Positions 35,148-43,655 of a stretch of 64,000 nucleotides of DNA are shown piece by piece. The position numbers were made by a program, and so were the translations under genes. This DNA is from Oscillospiraceae bacterium (lineage in GTDB: Bacteria; Bacillota; Clostridia; Oscillospirales; Acutalibacteraceae). Numbering within the stretch: position 1 is the first letter of the stretch; each line of letters starts with the position of its first letter. The DNA lies in assembly GCA_003538135.1 (NCBI GenBank), contig DPOR01000013.1:92968-156967 (forward strand), given 5' to 3'. The notes under the pieces are model-generated. The model saw only the letters and a list, made by a program, of their open reading frames with translations. It was not told the origin of the DNA and searched no databases.

Positions 35148-35720
35148 ATGAAAAGTAAAATGACCTCAAAGGGCAGGGCGATGACCGCCGCAGTCTGCGC
35201 TCTCTCGTGCGCCCTTATAATCCTCGGCGCATTCATAAAGATACCCCTGCCGATGATATCGATAACACTGCAGCTCGAATTTGTTCTGCTCTCGGCTATG
35301 CTCCTCGGCGCGTGGCGCTCGGGGCTGAGCGTCGCGGCATATATAATTCTCGGTCTCTGCGGAGTGCCCGTGTTCACCTACGGCGGCGGAATCGCCTGCG
35401 TGCTGAAGCCGTCGTTCGGTTTCATAATCGGCTTTCTTGTCGCGGCCGTAGTCACGGGATACATAGTCGAGCATCTAAAAGAGCGCACATTTTGGAAGCT
35501 CTTTTTGGCCGCTATGGTCGGTACCGTGATAATATATGTTATCGGCACCGTGTATTTCTATTTTGTTACCCGACTGTATCTCAACACATATCCGGGCTTT
35601 ATGAAAATGATGAGCGCCTGCGTGTTCACGACTTTTCCGAAGGATGCCGTGTTCTGTCTGCTGCTCGCGTTTATAGCAAAGCGCGTCTATCCCGCCATAA
35701 GAAAGTATATCACCTGCTGA
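35148..35720 (+). CDS. bioY: Biotin transporter substrate-binding subunit
   Basis: 190 residues with six membrane segments: the S component of a biotin ECF transporter. Family markers are IPLPMISITLQLEFVLLSAM, LGLCGVPVFTYGGGIACVLK and the C-terminal FPKDAVFCLLLAFIAKRVYP. ATG 35148 has GAAGGTG upstream; the longer open frame before it is not coding. The energising EcfA/T proteins are not in the window, so it uses shared ones encoded elsewhere. Its end overlaps the converging hypothetical gene by 11 bp. Confidence 0.9.
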   Translation: MKSKMTSKGRAMTAAVCALSCALIILGAFIKIPLPMISITLQLEFVLLSAMLLGAWRSGLSVAAYIILGLCGVPVFTYGGGIACVLKPSFGFIIGFLVAAVVTGYIVEHLKERTFWKLFLAAMVGTVIIYVIGTVYFYFVTRLYLNTYPGFMKMMSACVFTTFPKDAVFCLLLAFIAKRVYPAIRKYITC

Positions 35721-36045
35721 CTACCGAGTAGCCCAGCGTGATTTCGGCGGTGTTGCCGAGACTGTCCGTGTCCGTCTCAACAGCCTTGAGATAGACGAAC
35801 AGACACTCCTGCCCGCTGCGCGACTGCCAGTCGGCGAGGCGCACCGCGGTGCGAAATATTGAAACGGGTCTGCCGTTTGGCGAGACAGCCGAATTGACGC
35901 GCTCAAATCGCGTTTCAGGCACAGCAAAGGTTTTGATAAAAGCCGCTTCCTCGCAGCTTCCGGGCTGCGGCGCGAAGCGGCTGTTTTTCATTGTCCAAAG
36001 GGCAAGGCTGTGCGTGAGCTGGCGCTCGTCCATCAGAGAAAGCAT
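35710..36045 (-). CDS. Hypothetical protein of 111 residues
   Basis: Starts ATG 36045 with CGGAGG nine bases upstream, 28 nt after the sugar-kinase stop, so it looks like the last gene of the ackA operon. It is soluble, with mixed strands (SIFRTAVRLADWQ, ECLFVYLKAVETD, AEITLGYSVVSR) and no motif I recognise. The arrangement of the final strands could be a small beta-sandwich. It overlaps the end of bioY on the other strand. Confidence 0.55.
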   Translation of the reverse strand: MLSLMDERQLTHSLALWTMKNSRFAPQPGSCEEAAFIKTFAVPETRFERVNSAVSPNGRPVSIFRTAVRLADWQSRSGQECLFVYLKAVETDTDSLGNTAEITLGYSVVSR

Positions 36046-36073
36046 AACTCCGAGCCTCCGTGCCTTATGGCTT

Positions 36074-37198
36074 TTATACTTTTGAATATATCTCCCGCGT
36101 GACCTTTTTCATCTCGTCGAGCTGCCTCTCCATGTCCTCGACGAGCTTGAACTGCGTGCGGGAACGGACAAGGTTGTGTTCGGGATATTCGGTGCGGAAA
36201 TAAGTGTCTCCGTTGAGATAGTCGCCGAGGAAGCGCATTCCGCATTCGAGCGTCATAAGCTTCGATGAGAAGGGGAGATACTCTATCTCCGCGTCGGTCA
36301 GGCTCTTGCCCGCAGCCGAAAGGTAGCCCTCGGTGTAGACTTTATAGAGCTCAATGTCGAAGCTCACCTTGCCGAGATCCTTCTCGTCCTCTGCGGCGGT
36401 GCTTGCGCCGAAGCGGATGCTGTCGCCGAAATCGTAGAGCGAAAGACCGGGCATGACGGTGTCGAGGTCGATAACGCAGATGCCCTCGTCCGTCTTGTTG
36501 TCAAACATGACGTTGTTGAGCTTCGTGTCGTTGTGTGTGACTCTCAGCGGGAGCTCGCCGCGCTCGAGCATATCTACGAGAATGCCCGTGTCGCTCTCGC
36601 GCGAGAGAACGAAGTCTATCTCCTTGCGCACGCCAGCCGCGCGTCCCTTGAGGTCGTCGCCGACTGCCTTTTTGAAGTCGGCGAAGCGGGAGCGGGTGTT
36701 GTGGAAGTTCGGGATAGTCTCGTGCAGGGTATTGCTCGGATAGTCCGCGAGCAGGCACTGGAAGGTGCCGAAAGCTTTTGCGGCGTTATAGAATGTTTTC
36801 GGGTCTTCGATGGACTGGCAGGCGTGCGCGTCGGTGATGAAATTATAGCATCTCCAGCATTCGCCGTCGTCCGTTCTGAAGTAGGGCTTGCCCTCTTTTG
36901 TGAAGAACACGTTGAGACATTCGCGCTCCGGGTCGCCGCCGCGCTCGATAACGATATTGCGAAGATACGCGGTGACTCCGACGATGTTCTCCATAAGCTC
37001 GTCCGGATTCTTGAAAACATTCGTGTTTATCAGCTGAACAAGGTAGCTTACATCGCTACCGTCGGCATTTTTGAAGTCAACGACAAAAGTGTTGTTTATG
37101 TGGCCGTCGTTTGAAACACGGTAGCCCGTATATTCTCCCTCAAAACCGAATTCATCGATTATCTGCTGCAGAGGAAAGGGAGTGTTCTGCGTTTGCAT
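36074..37198 (-). CDS. Phosphotransferase-family sugar kinase, N-acetylhexosamine 1-kinase-like
   Basis: About 374 residues with the aminoglycoside/choline-kinase fold. The catalytic loop VTHNDTKLNNVMFD and the metal-binding CVIDLDTVMPG are clear, and the N-terminal IIDEFGFEGEYTGYRVSNDG plus NTFVVDF match the NahK-type kinases that make GlcNAc/GalNAc 1-phosphate in mucin-sugar use. ATG 37198 has AAGGTGAT upstream. It lies five bases after a CBM9-like gene and near GH89, which would release GlcNAc. The sugar specificity is inferred. Confidence 0.78.
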   Translation of the reverse strand: MQTQNTPFPLQQIIDEFGFEGEYTGYRVSNDGHINNTFVVDFKNADGSDVSYLVQLINTNVFKNPDELMENIVGVTAYLRNIVIERGGDPERECLNVFFTKEGKPYFRTDDGECWRCYNFITDAHACQSIEDPKTFYNAAKAFGTFQCLLADYPSNTLHETIPNFHNTRSRFADFKKAVGDDLKGRAAGVRKEIDFVLSRESDTGILVDMLERGELPLRVTHNDTKLNNVMFDNKTDEGICVIDLDTVMPGLSLYDFGDSIRFGASTAAEDEKDLGKVSFDIELYKVYTEGYLSAAGKSLTDAEIEYLPFSSKLMTLECGMRFLGDYLNGDTYFRTEYPEHNLVRSRTQFKLVEDMERQLDEMKKVTREIYSKV

Positions 37199-37203
37199 CT
37201 GTA

Positions 37204-37824
37204 TCACCTTTTGATTATTTTGATAGTTCCGAACTTTTCGGGATTGTGAAAACCGAGCGAGGCGCTGCCGACGGGGAAGAGTGCACCGTAGTGCGGGGTC
37301 GGCGAATCGTCGGCGCATTTGTAGAAGTTGCCGCGAATCTCGCCCTCCTTGACCGAGAACTCGCAGCCGTAGAGCGCCGATATCAGGCTCTCCGGGATAA
37401 AGAGCTCAGCGTGCCAGCCTTTAGTGTCAGGGTAAACTCCCGCGCTCACGCGCGGAGTCTCGGCGGTCAGCTCCTTTATAAATACGCGTCCGTTTCTCTC
37501 GGCTCCGAACTGCGAAAGATATGCGCCGTTCGGATTTATCTCGAAGTTTATGTACTCGCGGCGACCCTCGACGGGCGCTATGAAAACCTCGAGACAGCTG
37601 TCGGTATATACCGGATCGTCGCGCCGAGTGTATCTCGCCAGCACGGGGTGTTCCGAGCTTTCAAGGAAAGCATAGTACCCCTCGTCTTTTACCGCGCAGA
37701 ATCGCACGGAGCTGTCGGGACGCGAATATCCGTCTTTTTCCCAGTGGAAGGAGCTTATCTCAAACCGGGGGATAAGCTCCTTCTCCGGTAAACTGTCAAA
37801 TATAAAAGTGTTGCAGCCGTCCAT
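37204..37824 (-). CDS. CBM9-like carbohydrate-binding protein without signal peptide
   Basis: About 206 residues. The segments DDPVYTDSCLEVFIAP, INFEINPNGAYLS and WHAELFIPESLI are typical of the family 9 carbohydrate-binding-like fold (DOMON/CBM9 type). It has no enzyme domain and no signal peptide, so it would work inside the cell. ATG 37824 lies one base beyond the ackA stop (TGATATG). It could bind a sugar or heme-like ligand; it is placed between acetate kinase and a sugar kinase. Confidence 0.68.
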   Translation of the reverse strand: MDGCNTFIFDSLPEKELIPRFEISSFHWEKDGYSRPDSSVRFCAVKDEGYYAFLESSEHPVLARYTRRDDPVYTDSCLEVFIAPVEGRREYINFEINPNGAYLSQFGAERNGRVFIKELTAETPRVSAGVYPDTKGWHAELFIPESLISALYGCEFSVKEGEIRGNFYKCADDSPTPHYGALFPVGSASLGFHNPEKFGTIKIIKR

Positions 37825-37825
37825 A

Positions 37826-39028
37826 TCAGAGCTTCTCGACAATAGCCTTGGTGTCTCTGGCTATAAGCAGCTCCTCGTTGGTGGGCAGAACAAAGACGCG
37901 GACCTTTGAATCCGGAGTCGAAAGCTCGCCCTCCTTGCCCTTTCTGAGCTCGAGGTTCTTCTCGCTGTCTATCTTCACGCCGAGATAAGTCAGATGGTTG
38001 CAGACATCCTCGCGCAGGTCGCAGGTGTTCTCGCCGATACCGCCGGTGAAAACAATCGCGTCAACGCCGTCCATGGCGGCGACATATGCGCCTATAAACT
38101 TGCGGATCTGATAGCGCTGAATGCTTCTTGCAAGAGCGGCTCTCTTGTTGCCTGCCTCTGCGGCGGCGAGAACGTCTCTGTCGTCGCTCGATATGCCGGA
38201 GATGCCGAGAACGCCGGACTTCTTGTTGAGAATTTCGGCGGTCTCCGCGGGAGTCCAGCCCTCCTTCTCCTGAAGATAGGTGATAGCCGAGGGATCGACT
38301 CCGCCGCAGCGCGAGCCCATGATAAAGCCGTCGAGGGGAGTGAGACCCATGCTCGTGTCAATAACCTTGCCGTCCTTGATAGCGGTTATGGAAGAGCCGT
38401 TGCCGAGGTGGCAGGTGATGAGCTTTATGTCCTTGAGGTCAACGCCCATAACTTCCGCGCAGCGAGCGCTGACAAAGCGATGAGATGTGCCGTGGAAGCC
38501 GTAGCGGCGAACCTTGTACTTCTCATAGTACTCATAGGGCAGCGGGAAAAGGAATGCCTCGGGGGGCATGGTCGAATGGAAGGCGTTGTCGAAAACAACG
38601 ACCTCCGGAACATCCTCACCGAATACCTCGCGGCAGGCGCGGATGCCCTGAATGTGAGCGGCGTTGTGCAGTGGCGCAAGGTCGCACAGGCTCTCGATGC
38701 CGGCGATAACGTCCTCGTCAACGAGCACGCTCTCTTTGAACAGAGAACCGCCCTGAACTATGCGGTGACCGATAGCGGAGATCTCGGAGAGGTCGTCGAT
38801 GACCTTGTAGGTCGAAGTGAGAACCTTTTCGACCTCGAGGAAAGCCGCAGTGTGGTTCTTGAGCTCCACGCTGTATTTGAATTCTCTTCCGTCGAAGGTG
38901 TTGCCGCTGATTTTACCGTCGATGCCGATACGCTCGCAGACGCCTTTTGCTATAAGCTTTTCGCCGTCCATGTCGATGAGCTGATATTTAAGCGAAGAGC
39001 TTCCGGCGTTGATAACAAGAATTTTCAA
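37826..39028 (-). CDS. ackA: Acetate kinase
   Basis: About 400 residues, transferring phosphate between acetyl-phosphate and ADP to make ATP in acetate fermentation. The family motifs VINAGSSSLKYQLID, HRIVQGG, FDNAFHSTMP, YGFHGTSHRFV, CHLGNGSS and VFTGGIGENT are all present. The start is TTG 39028 (LKILVINAG), with GGAGG eight bases upstream. Phosphotransacetylase is not adjacent. It is the first gene of an operon with the CBM9-like protein and the sugar kinase, and diverges from tmcAL. Confidence 0.95.
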   Translation of the reverse strand: MKILVINAGSSSLKYQLIDMDGEKLIAKGVCERIGIDGKISGNTFDGREFKYSVELKNHTAAFLEVEKVLTSTYKVIDDLSEISAIGHRIVQGGSLFKESVLVDEDVIAGIESLCDLAPLHNAAHIQGIRACREVFGEDVPEVVVFDNAFHSTMPPEAFLFPLPYEYYEKYKVRRYGFHGTSHRFVSARCAEVMGVDLKDIKLITCHLGNGSSITAIKDGKVIDTSMGLTPLDGFIMGSRCGGVDPSAITYLQEKEGWTPAETAEILNKKSGVLGISGISSDDRDVLAAAEAGNKRAALARSIQRYQIRKFIGAYVAAMDGVDAIVFTGGIGENTCDLREDVCNHLTYLGVKIDSEKNLELRKGKEGELSTPDSKVRVFVLPTNEELLIARDTKAIVEKL

Positions 39029-39081
39029 GAGTATTGCCTCCAAATAAAATATTTGCTTGCAAACAAGCTCGTTACTGATAT

Positions 39082-39110
39082 ATTATATATACTGTAAGAG
39101 GATTTTTCAA
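39082..39110 (-). promoter_or_regulatory. ackA promoter
   Basis: On the minus strand TTGAAA (39105-39110), 17 nt, TATAAT (39082-39087). A small GCTTG/CAAGC hairpin lies in the leader at about 39055-39068. Confidence 0.8.
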
Positions 39111-39166
39111 GCGGTTCTTGCATAATTAACCCGTCTAATTGCGAAAAAAGGAGAGAAGACCGAAAA

Positions 39167-40354
39167 ATGAGCACAGCAGGTATTGTTGCCGAATATAATC
39201 CGTTCCATAACGGTCACGCTTATCACATAACCCGAACCCGCGAAAACGGAGCTTCGGCGGTCGTTTGCGTGATGAGCAGTTGGTTTGTCCAGCGCGGGGA
39301 GACTGCGCTCATGCACCCGAACGCCCGCGCACGTATGGCGCTTATGAACGGCGCCGATTTGGTAGTATCCCTCCCCGTACCGTGGGCGTGTGCCGCGGCG
39401 CAGACCTTTGCAAGGGGAGCGGTAGGTCTGCTCGATGCCATGGGCTGCGTGGACACTTTGAGCTTCGGCAGCGAGTGCGCCGACGTCGCTCTGCTCAGAG
39501 CCGCGTCCCGCGCCGTTGACGACTACACCGTGCGCGAAAGCCTGCGGGCAAACTTGCTCTCGGGCGTGAGCTTCGCCTCGGCGAGACAGCGCGCCGTCGA
39601 GGAGCTTGACACGCGAGTAGCGTCCGTGCTCTCGTCGCCCAACGACACGCTCGCCGTCGAATATATACGCGCGATAGATACGCTCAAATCCGAGCTCGCT
39701 CCGTTCGCCGTCAGGCGCGAGGGAGCGGGTCACGACAGCGGCGAGGCGGTGAACTCCTTTGCGAGCGCTTCGCTCATACGCACCCGCGTGAGGGAGGGGG
39801 AGGACTTTGACGACCTCATGCCCGAAAATGCCGCCGCGATACTAAAGACAGAGATAGAAGCGGGCAGAGCGCCGGCCGATATCCGCGCCCTCGAAAAAGC
39901 TATCCTCGCCTGCCTGCGCGTCTCGACTCCGGAGAGAATAGCGGCGGTGCCGGATATCTCGGAGGGGCTCGAAAATCGCATATATTCTGCCTCGCGCAGC
40001 GCATCCTCGCTCGAGGAGCTCTATTCGCTCACAAAGACTAAGCGCTATTCCCATGCGCGTATAAGGCGCGTGATTGCGGCACTTTTGCTCGGGATAGAGG
40101 CGTCCGACTGCGAGGGCATACCGCCGTATATCAGAGTGCTCGGTTTCAATGCGATAGGCCGCGAAAAGCTCCGCGCCATGCGCTCGACCGCGAAGCTGCC
40201 GATAGTCATGCGTGCGGCGGATATAAAAAAATTGAACGACCGCGCAAAGCACATTTCCGCTATCGAGGAGCGCGCCGCCGACCTGTTTTCCCTCGCCCTG
40301 CCCTCAATAATGCCGTGCGGAGCGGAATATACGGACGAGATATCGATCATTTGA
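39167..40354 (+). CDS. tmcAL: tRNA(Met) cytidine acetate ligase
   Basis: 395 residues, YlbM-type. It uses ATP and acetate to acetylate C34 of elongator tRNA-Met. The nucleotidyltransferase motif EYNPFHNGH (9-17), MSSWFVQRGE and GADLVVSLP are characteristic. ATG 39167 follows AAAAAGGAGAGAAG. It diverges from ackA, an arrangement common in Clostridia, and the two share acetate as a metabolite. Confidence 0.92.
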   Translation: MSTAGIVAEYNPFHNGHAYHITRTRENGASAVVCVMSSWFVQRGETALMHPNARARMALMNGADLVVSLPVPWACAAAQTFARGAVGLLDAMGCVDTLSFGSECADVALLRAASRAVDDYTVRESLRANLLSGVSFASARQRAVEELDTRVASVLSSPNDTLAVEYIRAIDTLKSELAPFAVRREGAGHDSGEAVNSFASASLIRTRVREGEDFDDLMPENAAAILKTEIEAGRAPADIRALEKAILACLRVSTPERIAAVPDISEGLENRIYSASRSASSLEELYSLTKTKRYSHARIRRVIAALLLGIEASDCEGIPPYIRVLGFNAIGREKLRAMRSTAKLPIVMRAADIKKLNDRAKHISAIEERAADLFSLALPSIMPCGAEYTDEISII

Positions 40355-40375
40355 CCGTTTCTTGAATAAAAACAC

Positions 40376-40491
40376 AAGGAGATTTTGTTTGAAGCTTATC
40401 ACAAAATCATCGGAGAGTGTGCGCTGACCGGGAGGTCGGCAAATAAAACACACTCTGCCGTCCTCCCGCAGCTCAATCCCCGGGAGGAAAA
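40376..40491 (+). promoter_or_regulatory. Structured leader of the RNHCP gene with competing hairpins
   Basis: Three segments can pair in exclusive ways. Segment 1 (40429-40440) pairs with segment 2 (40457-40468) through 11 of 12 bp. Segment 2 (40461-40468) also pairs with segment 3 (40481-40488), which is the ribosome binding site GGGAGG of the RNHCP gene. Segment 1 also forms a local hairpin (40424-40429 with 40434-40439), enclosed by GAGTGTG (40415-40421) and CACACTC (40449-40455). A leader peptide ends just before segment 1. It looks like a translational attenuator. Confidence 0.65.
40389..40427 (+). CDS. Leader peptide of 12 residues before the RNHCP gene
   Basis: TTG 40389 lies seven bases after AAGGAG (40376-40381) and gives MKLITKSSESVR followed by TGA at 40425-40427. 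The stop lies two bases before the first pairing segment of the leader, so a ribosome paused near the end would cover that segment. No protein family is expected at this length. Confidence 0.5.
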   Translation: MKLITKSSESVR

Positions 40492-40917
40492 ATGAATCGC
40501 GAAAACAAACGCAAACAGTACGAAAAAGGTTATTACAAGACCCACGCCTGCAACGAAGCTTTTGTTTGCAGGGTGTGCGGACGCACGGCAGTGCCGCAGG
40601 GCGCGGGCAGCGAGCACAGAAATCACTGCCCGAATTGCCTCTCGAGCCTGCACGTCGATATCAAGCCGGGCGACAGAGCCGCGGACTGCGGGGGCATTAT
40701 GGACCCCATAGCGGTCTGGGTGAGGAAAAACGGCGAGTGGGCGATAGTCCACCGCTGCCGCATATGCGGCGCTCTGTCCTCAAACCGCATCGCCGCGGAC
40801 GATAACCCGATGAAGCTGATGAGCATGGCGTTAAAGCCGCTGTGCTTTCCGCCGTTCCCGATAGAGCGCATAAGAGAGCTGACGGCGCTCATGGGCGGAG
40901 ACGGGGCGCTCGAATAA
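40492..40917 (+). CDS. RNHCP domain zinc-ribbon protein
   Basis: 141 residues. Cys26-x2-Cys29 and Cys46-x2-Cys49 flank the naming motif EHRNHCPNCL (R43-N44-H45-C46-P47), and a second pair CRICG appears near residue 90. The family is small and of unknown function; the zinc ribbon suggests RNA or ribosome binding. The ribosome site GGGAGG is unusual because it can be fully paired with the leader. A terminator follows 15 nt after the stop. Confidence 0.85.
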   Translation: MNRENKRKQYEKGYYKTHACNEAFVCRVCGRTAVPQGAGSEHRNHCPNCLSSLHVDIKPGDRAADCGGIMDPIAVWVRKNGEWAIVHRCRICGALSSNRIAADDNPMKLMSMALKPLCFPPFPIERIRELTALMGGDGALE

Positions 40918-40932
40918 CCCGAAAGAAAATAG

Positions 40933-40966
40933 CGGAGCAGGTTTTTGCCTGCTCCGTTATTTTTTA
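40933..40966 (+). terminator. Terminator after the RNHCP gene
   Basis: 9-bp stem (40933-40941 with 40948-40956), then TTATTTTTT. Confidence 0.9.
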
Positions 40967-40974
40967 TGCATATC

Positions 40975-41005
40975 AAAAACGGTGCAGCCCGAGTGAGCTG
41001 CACCG
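40975..41005 (-). terminator. Terminator after the sugar symporter gene
   Basis: CGGTGCAGC and GCTGCACCG (40980-40988 with 40997-41005), with a T-run on the minus strand at 40975-40979. Confidence 0.85.
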
Positions 41006-41032
41006 CCGTGCTTATTGATTTGTCGGAGACAA

Positions 41033-42604
41033 TCAGTCGTTGTTTCCGTTATTCTTGCTTGCGCGTCTTTCGATAAGCTCGTTGAGTATTCTTGTGTGCT
41101 CCTTATCGGTGAGCGAATACTTGAGAGTGGGGATAGCGGAGAGAAGCATACCGATTGCGGGCGGAATGGAAATAAGCAGGAACATCGCCATAGCATATTT
41201 TCCGTCGTTTGCCTCGTAGAAATGATACTTTCCTGCCGCCAGGTCGAGGTTAAGAGTCTCGATGTATTCGGCGGTGTAGTGAACAGCCGAATAAATGAAG
41301 CCGGAGATGAGCGAGGAAACGCCCATTGCAAGCTTGGTGATGAAGGACTGGCCGGAGAAGAACACGCCGTCGGTGCGAACGCCGTTCTTGTACTCCTCGT
41401 AGTCAACGCAGTCTGCTATCATTATCGACTGGAGAATGTTTATCGAGCCCATTGCCCAGGAAGCCGCGAACATCATAACAGCCATTAAAACGACATAAAC
41501 CATGTTCTGCATAAGGTTGCCGCCGGCTATTTTATAGACGACAAAGATCATTGCGTAGGGGACTGCACCGGCGATTGAATAGAAATTGTAGAGCTGCTTT
41601 TTGCCGAACTTTTTGCTCATCTTGGGAGTGGCGGCAGTACCGATGAGCATACCGCCGAGAAGGCCGATAGCCATAACCAGAAGCTGAACGATTTTTATAA
41701 TCTGAAGCTGGCCGTCAACGACAAGATTGGCAAGGTTGTTGTCGAAGAAGTAGTACATAACGAGCGACAGGCCGACGATCGAGAGAAGCATGATGGGGCT
41801 TCTGAGAATGCCCGAGATGAGGAGCCTTCTGAACGGATCGTTGGAGATCGCGATTTTGAAGTTCTCCTTCATGGTGTACTTCTTTTCGGACTGCTGAACT
41901 CTCTCTTTGACAGAGAAGCCGGCAAACTGGAAGAGAACAGTTGCGAATATCGTAAGGATAACGGCGATTATGATATAGGACATCTTGTCCGCATGAATAA
42001 GGTCAAGGCCTTTCTTCTCCTGGAACATGGGGGAGAGTGCCTTTCCGGCGAAGGTGATAAGCATACCGATAGCGCCGACGTTGGCGACGATACGGGCGAG
42101 CGAGAGAGCCTTTGCTCTGTCGTTCTCATCGTCGGTCATAAGCGAGGTTACACCCCAGAGCGGAATATCGCCGACGGTGTAGCACATACCCCAGAGAATA
42201 TAGGAGATTGCCGCCCAGGCGATGATAAGAGCGTGCGCTGTGGGCGAGGTGTAGTCGGTGTACGTCTTGTTGCAGAATGTGAGAATGGTAATGATTCCTA
42301 TCGGGATCGGGACGAACATGAGGTAGGGCTTGCACTTACCCCATTTTGTTCTGGTGTGGTCAACTATCGAACCCATCATCGGGTCATTGATAGCATCCCA
42401 AACGCGGGCGACGAAGAATATTACCGAGATGGCCATCGCCGGCAAAAAAATAATCGACTGCCAGTAGTACTGGAGTCCGCCTGCGATGATGTTGTAGATG
42501 ATGTTCTGTCCTGCGAGACCTACTAAGTAACCTGTCAGCTCTTTGCCGGTGTAGGTGTTGTGCTTAATAGCTCCGCTCGGCGCCTTGTTTTTTCCTTTGC
42601 TCAT
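41033..42604 (-). CDS. GPH-family sugar:cation symporter (MelB-like)
   Basis: 523 residues with twelve membrane segments. The MelB-type signature DAINDPMMGSIVDHTRTKWGK, quoted in part as NDPMMGSIVDHTRTKWGK, carries the cation-site Asp residues, and SIADCVDYEEYKNGVRTDG-like sequence (ADCVDYEEYKNGVRTDG) marks the second half. It imports a glycoside, hexoside or uronide with Na+ or H+. ATG 42604 has AAGGAAGG upstream. Its promoter holds a 20-bp palindrome. A partner for the cytoplasmic glycosidases of the window is likely but the sugar is not known. Confidence 0.9.
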   Translation of the reverse strand: MSKGKNKAPSGAIKHNTYTGKELTGYLVGLAGQNIIYNIIAGGLQYYWQSIIFLPAMAISVIFFVARVWDAINDPMMGSIVDHTRTKWGKCKPYLMFVPIPIGIITILTFCNKTYTDYTSPTAHALIIAWAAISYILWGMCYTVGDIPLWGVTSLMTDDENDRAKALSLARIVANVGAIGMLITFAGKALSPMFQEKKGLDLIHADKMSYIIIAVILTIFATVLFQFAGFSVKERVQQSEKKYTMKENFKIAISNDPFRRLLISGILRSPIMLLSIVGLSLVMYYFFDNNLANLVVDGQLQIIKIVQLLVMAIGLLGGMLIGTAATPKMSKKFGKKQLYNFYSIAGAVPYAMIFVVYKIAGGNLMQNMVYVVLMAVMMFAASWAMGSINILQSIMIADCVDYEEYKNGVRTDGVFFSGQSFITKLAMGVSSLISGFIYSAVHYTAEYIETLNLDLAAGKYHFYEANDGKYAMAMFLLISIPPAIGMLLSAIPTLKYSLTDKEHTRILNELIERRASKNNGNND

Positions 42605-42655
42605 TTCTACCTTCCTTTTGTGTGGTTTTTCGATACGGTTTTCATGTGCGAATTC

Positions 42656-42715
42656 ATGTGTAAAATTTTACACATAGTTTTAAAGGATTATACCATATGT
42701 AAAAAGGTTTTTCAA
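42656..42715 (-). promoter_or_regulatory. Symporter promoter with 20-bp palindromic operator
   Basis: Minus strand: TTGAAA (42710-42715), 17 nt, TATAAT (42687-42692), then a perfect palindrome ATGTGTAAAATTTTACACAT (42656-42675) just after the expected start of transcription. A repressor here would stop initiation or early elongation. Confidence 0.8.
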
Positions 42716-42740
42716 GTATACGGATATATTTAAGCAGGTT

Positions 42741-43553
42741 TCACAAAAGGGACGGCGGCAATTTGGTCAAAATACCGACACGTGTTGTTCGGTGTTCCCG
42801 AGACGAAACTTTAAGGACAAAAAACGTCTCCGCGCAGCCCGGCTGCGAAAAGTTTGTTCCGCAAAGAAAAATACCCCGTCCGAAAGAACGGGGTATTGGT
42901 GCACCTGACACTTTCAAATCCGAACCTAATGCCGACTTTTCAAGGTCGGCAAAGGTTATGGTTTCGGTTCCGTCTTTGAAGTTAAAGTTAATTACCATTC
43001 TGTCTTCAAATAAGAATACCGAATTTACAAAGTTATTTATCAAGCTTCTTCTGTGGTCGAGTTTCTTGGGGTTAAGCTTACGAAATTTGTAGAACCAATA
43101 TAAAATCTCCTCACGGGACAATTTTGGCTGCGACATTTCCTCTTTCATAATCTTGATTGAAAGCTCGCTCTTTTCCGCTTCAAGTTCTTCCATTCGCTCC
43201 TTGGTGGTAGGTGTAATAATACCTTTTTCCATAGCGGTAATGAGATTGTTGATTGCAGTTAAAGTCTGTGCATATTGCTTTTGCAGTATAGGAAGAACGG
43301 TACTTTCCTTATTAAAGGTTTCAAGTGCCAGGTCAGTCAGATATTCAATGGTTTCATCATTCATAATGAGTTTGCGGATACTGTCAATTACCAAATCTTC
43401 AATCCAATCCTTTTTAACGGTCTTTTTATCACAACCCTTATGATTTTTAACGCTTACACATTTGTAATAACGATGCACAATTTTTGTCCTGCTTGTACCG
43501 CTCTCGCCAACCATAAGACATTGACATTTGCCGCAAAAAAGTTTTGTGGTCAA
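42741..43553 (-). pseudogene. Large serine recombinase lacking its catalytic domain
   Basis: 270 residues with the recombinase zinc-ribbon (LFCGKCQCLMVGESGTS ... YYKCVSV) and the long coiled-coil C-terminal domain (EYLTDLALETFNKE to LSREEILYWFYKFRKLN). The N-terminal resolvase domain with the catalytic Ser and the Recombinase domain are missing; upstream sequence is unrelated. It therefore cannot recombine DNA. The end of the frame passes through a terminator hairpin (42871-42896), so the natural stop may have been lost. It is the sign of an integrated element now in decay. Confidence 0.8.
42865..42896 (-). terminator. Terminator hairpin inside the recombinase frame
   Basis: ATACCCCGT (42871-42879) pairs with ACGGGGTAT (42888-42896); on the minus strand TTTTTC follows. 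It lies before the present stop codon of the truncated recombinase. Confidence 0.7.
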
Positions 43554-43655
43554 AAGATATTAAGAACATAACGAGTGCAGCAATAACAATTTCATTCATA
43601 TTGCACTACCTCTGTAAATAATTGCTATTAGAAAATAAAAATTTTCTTTCTTTTG

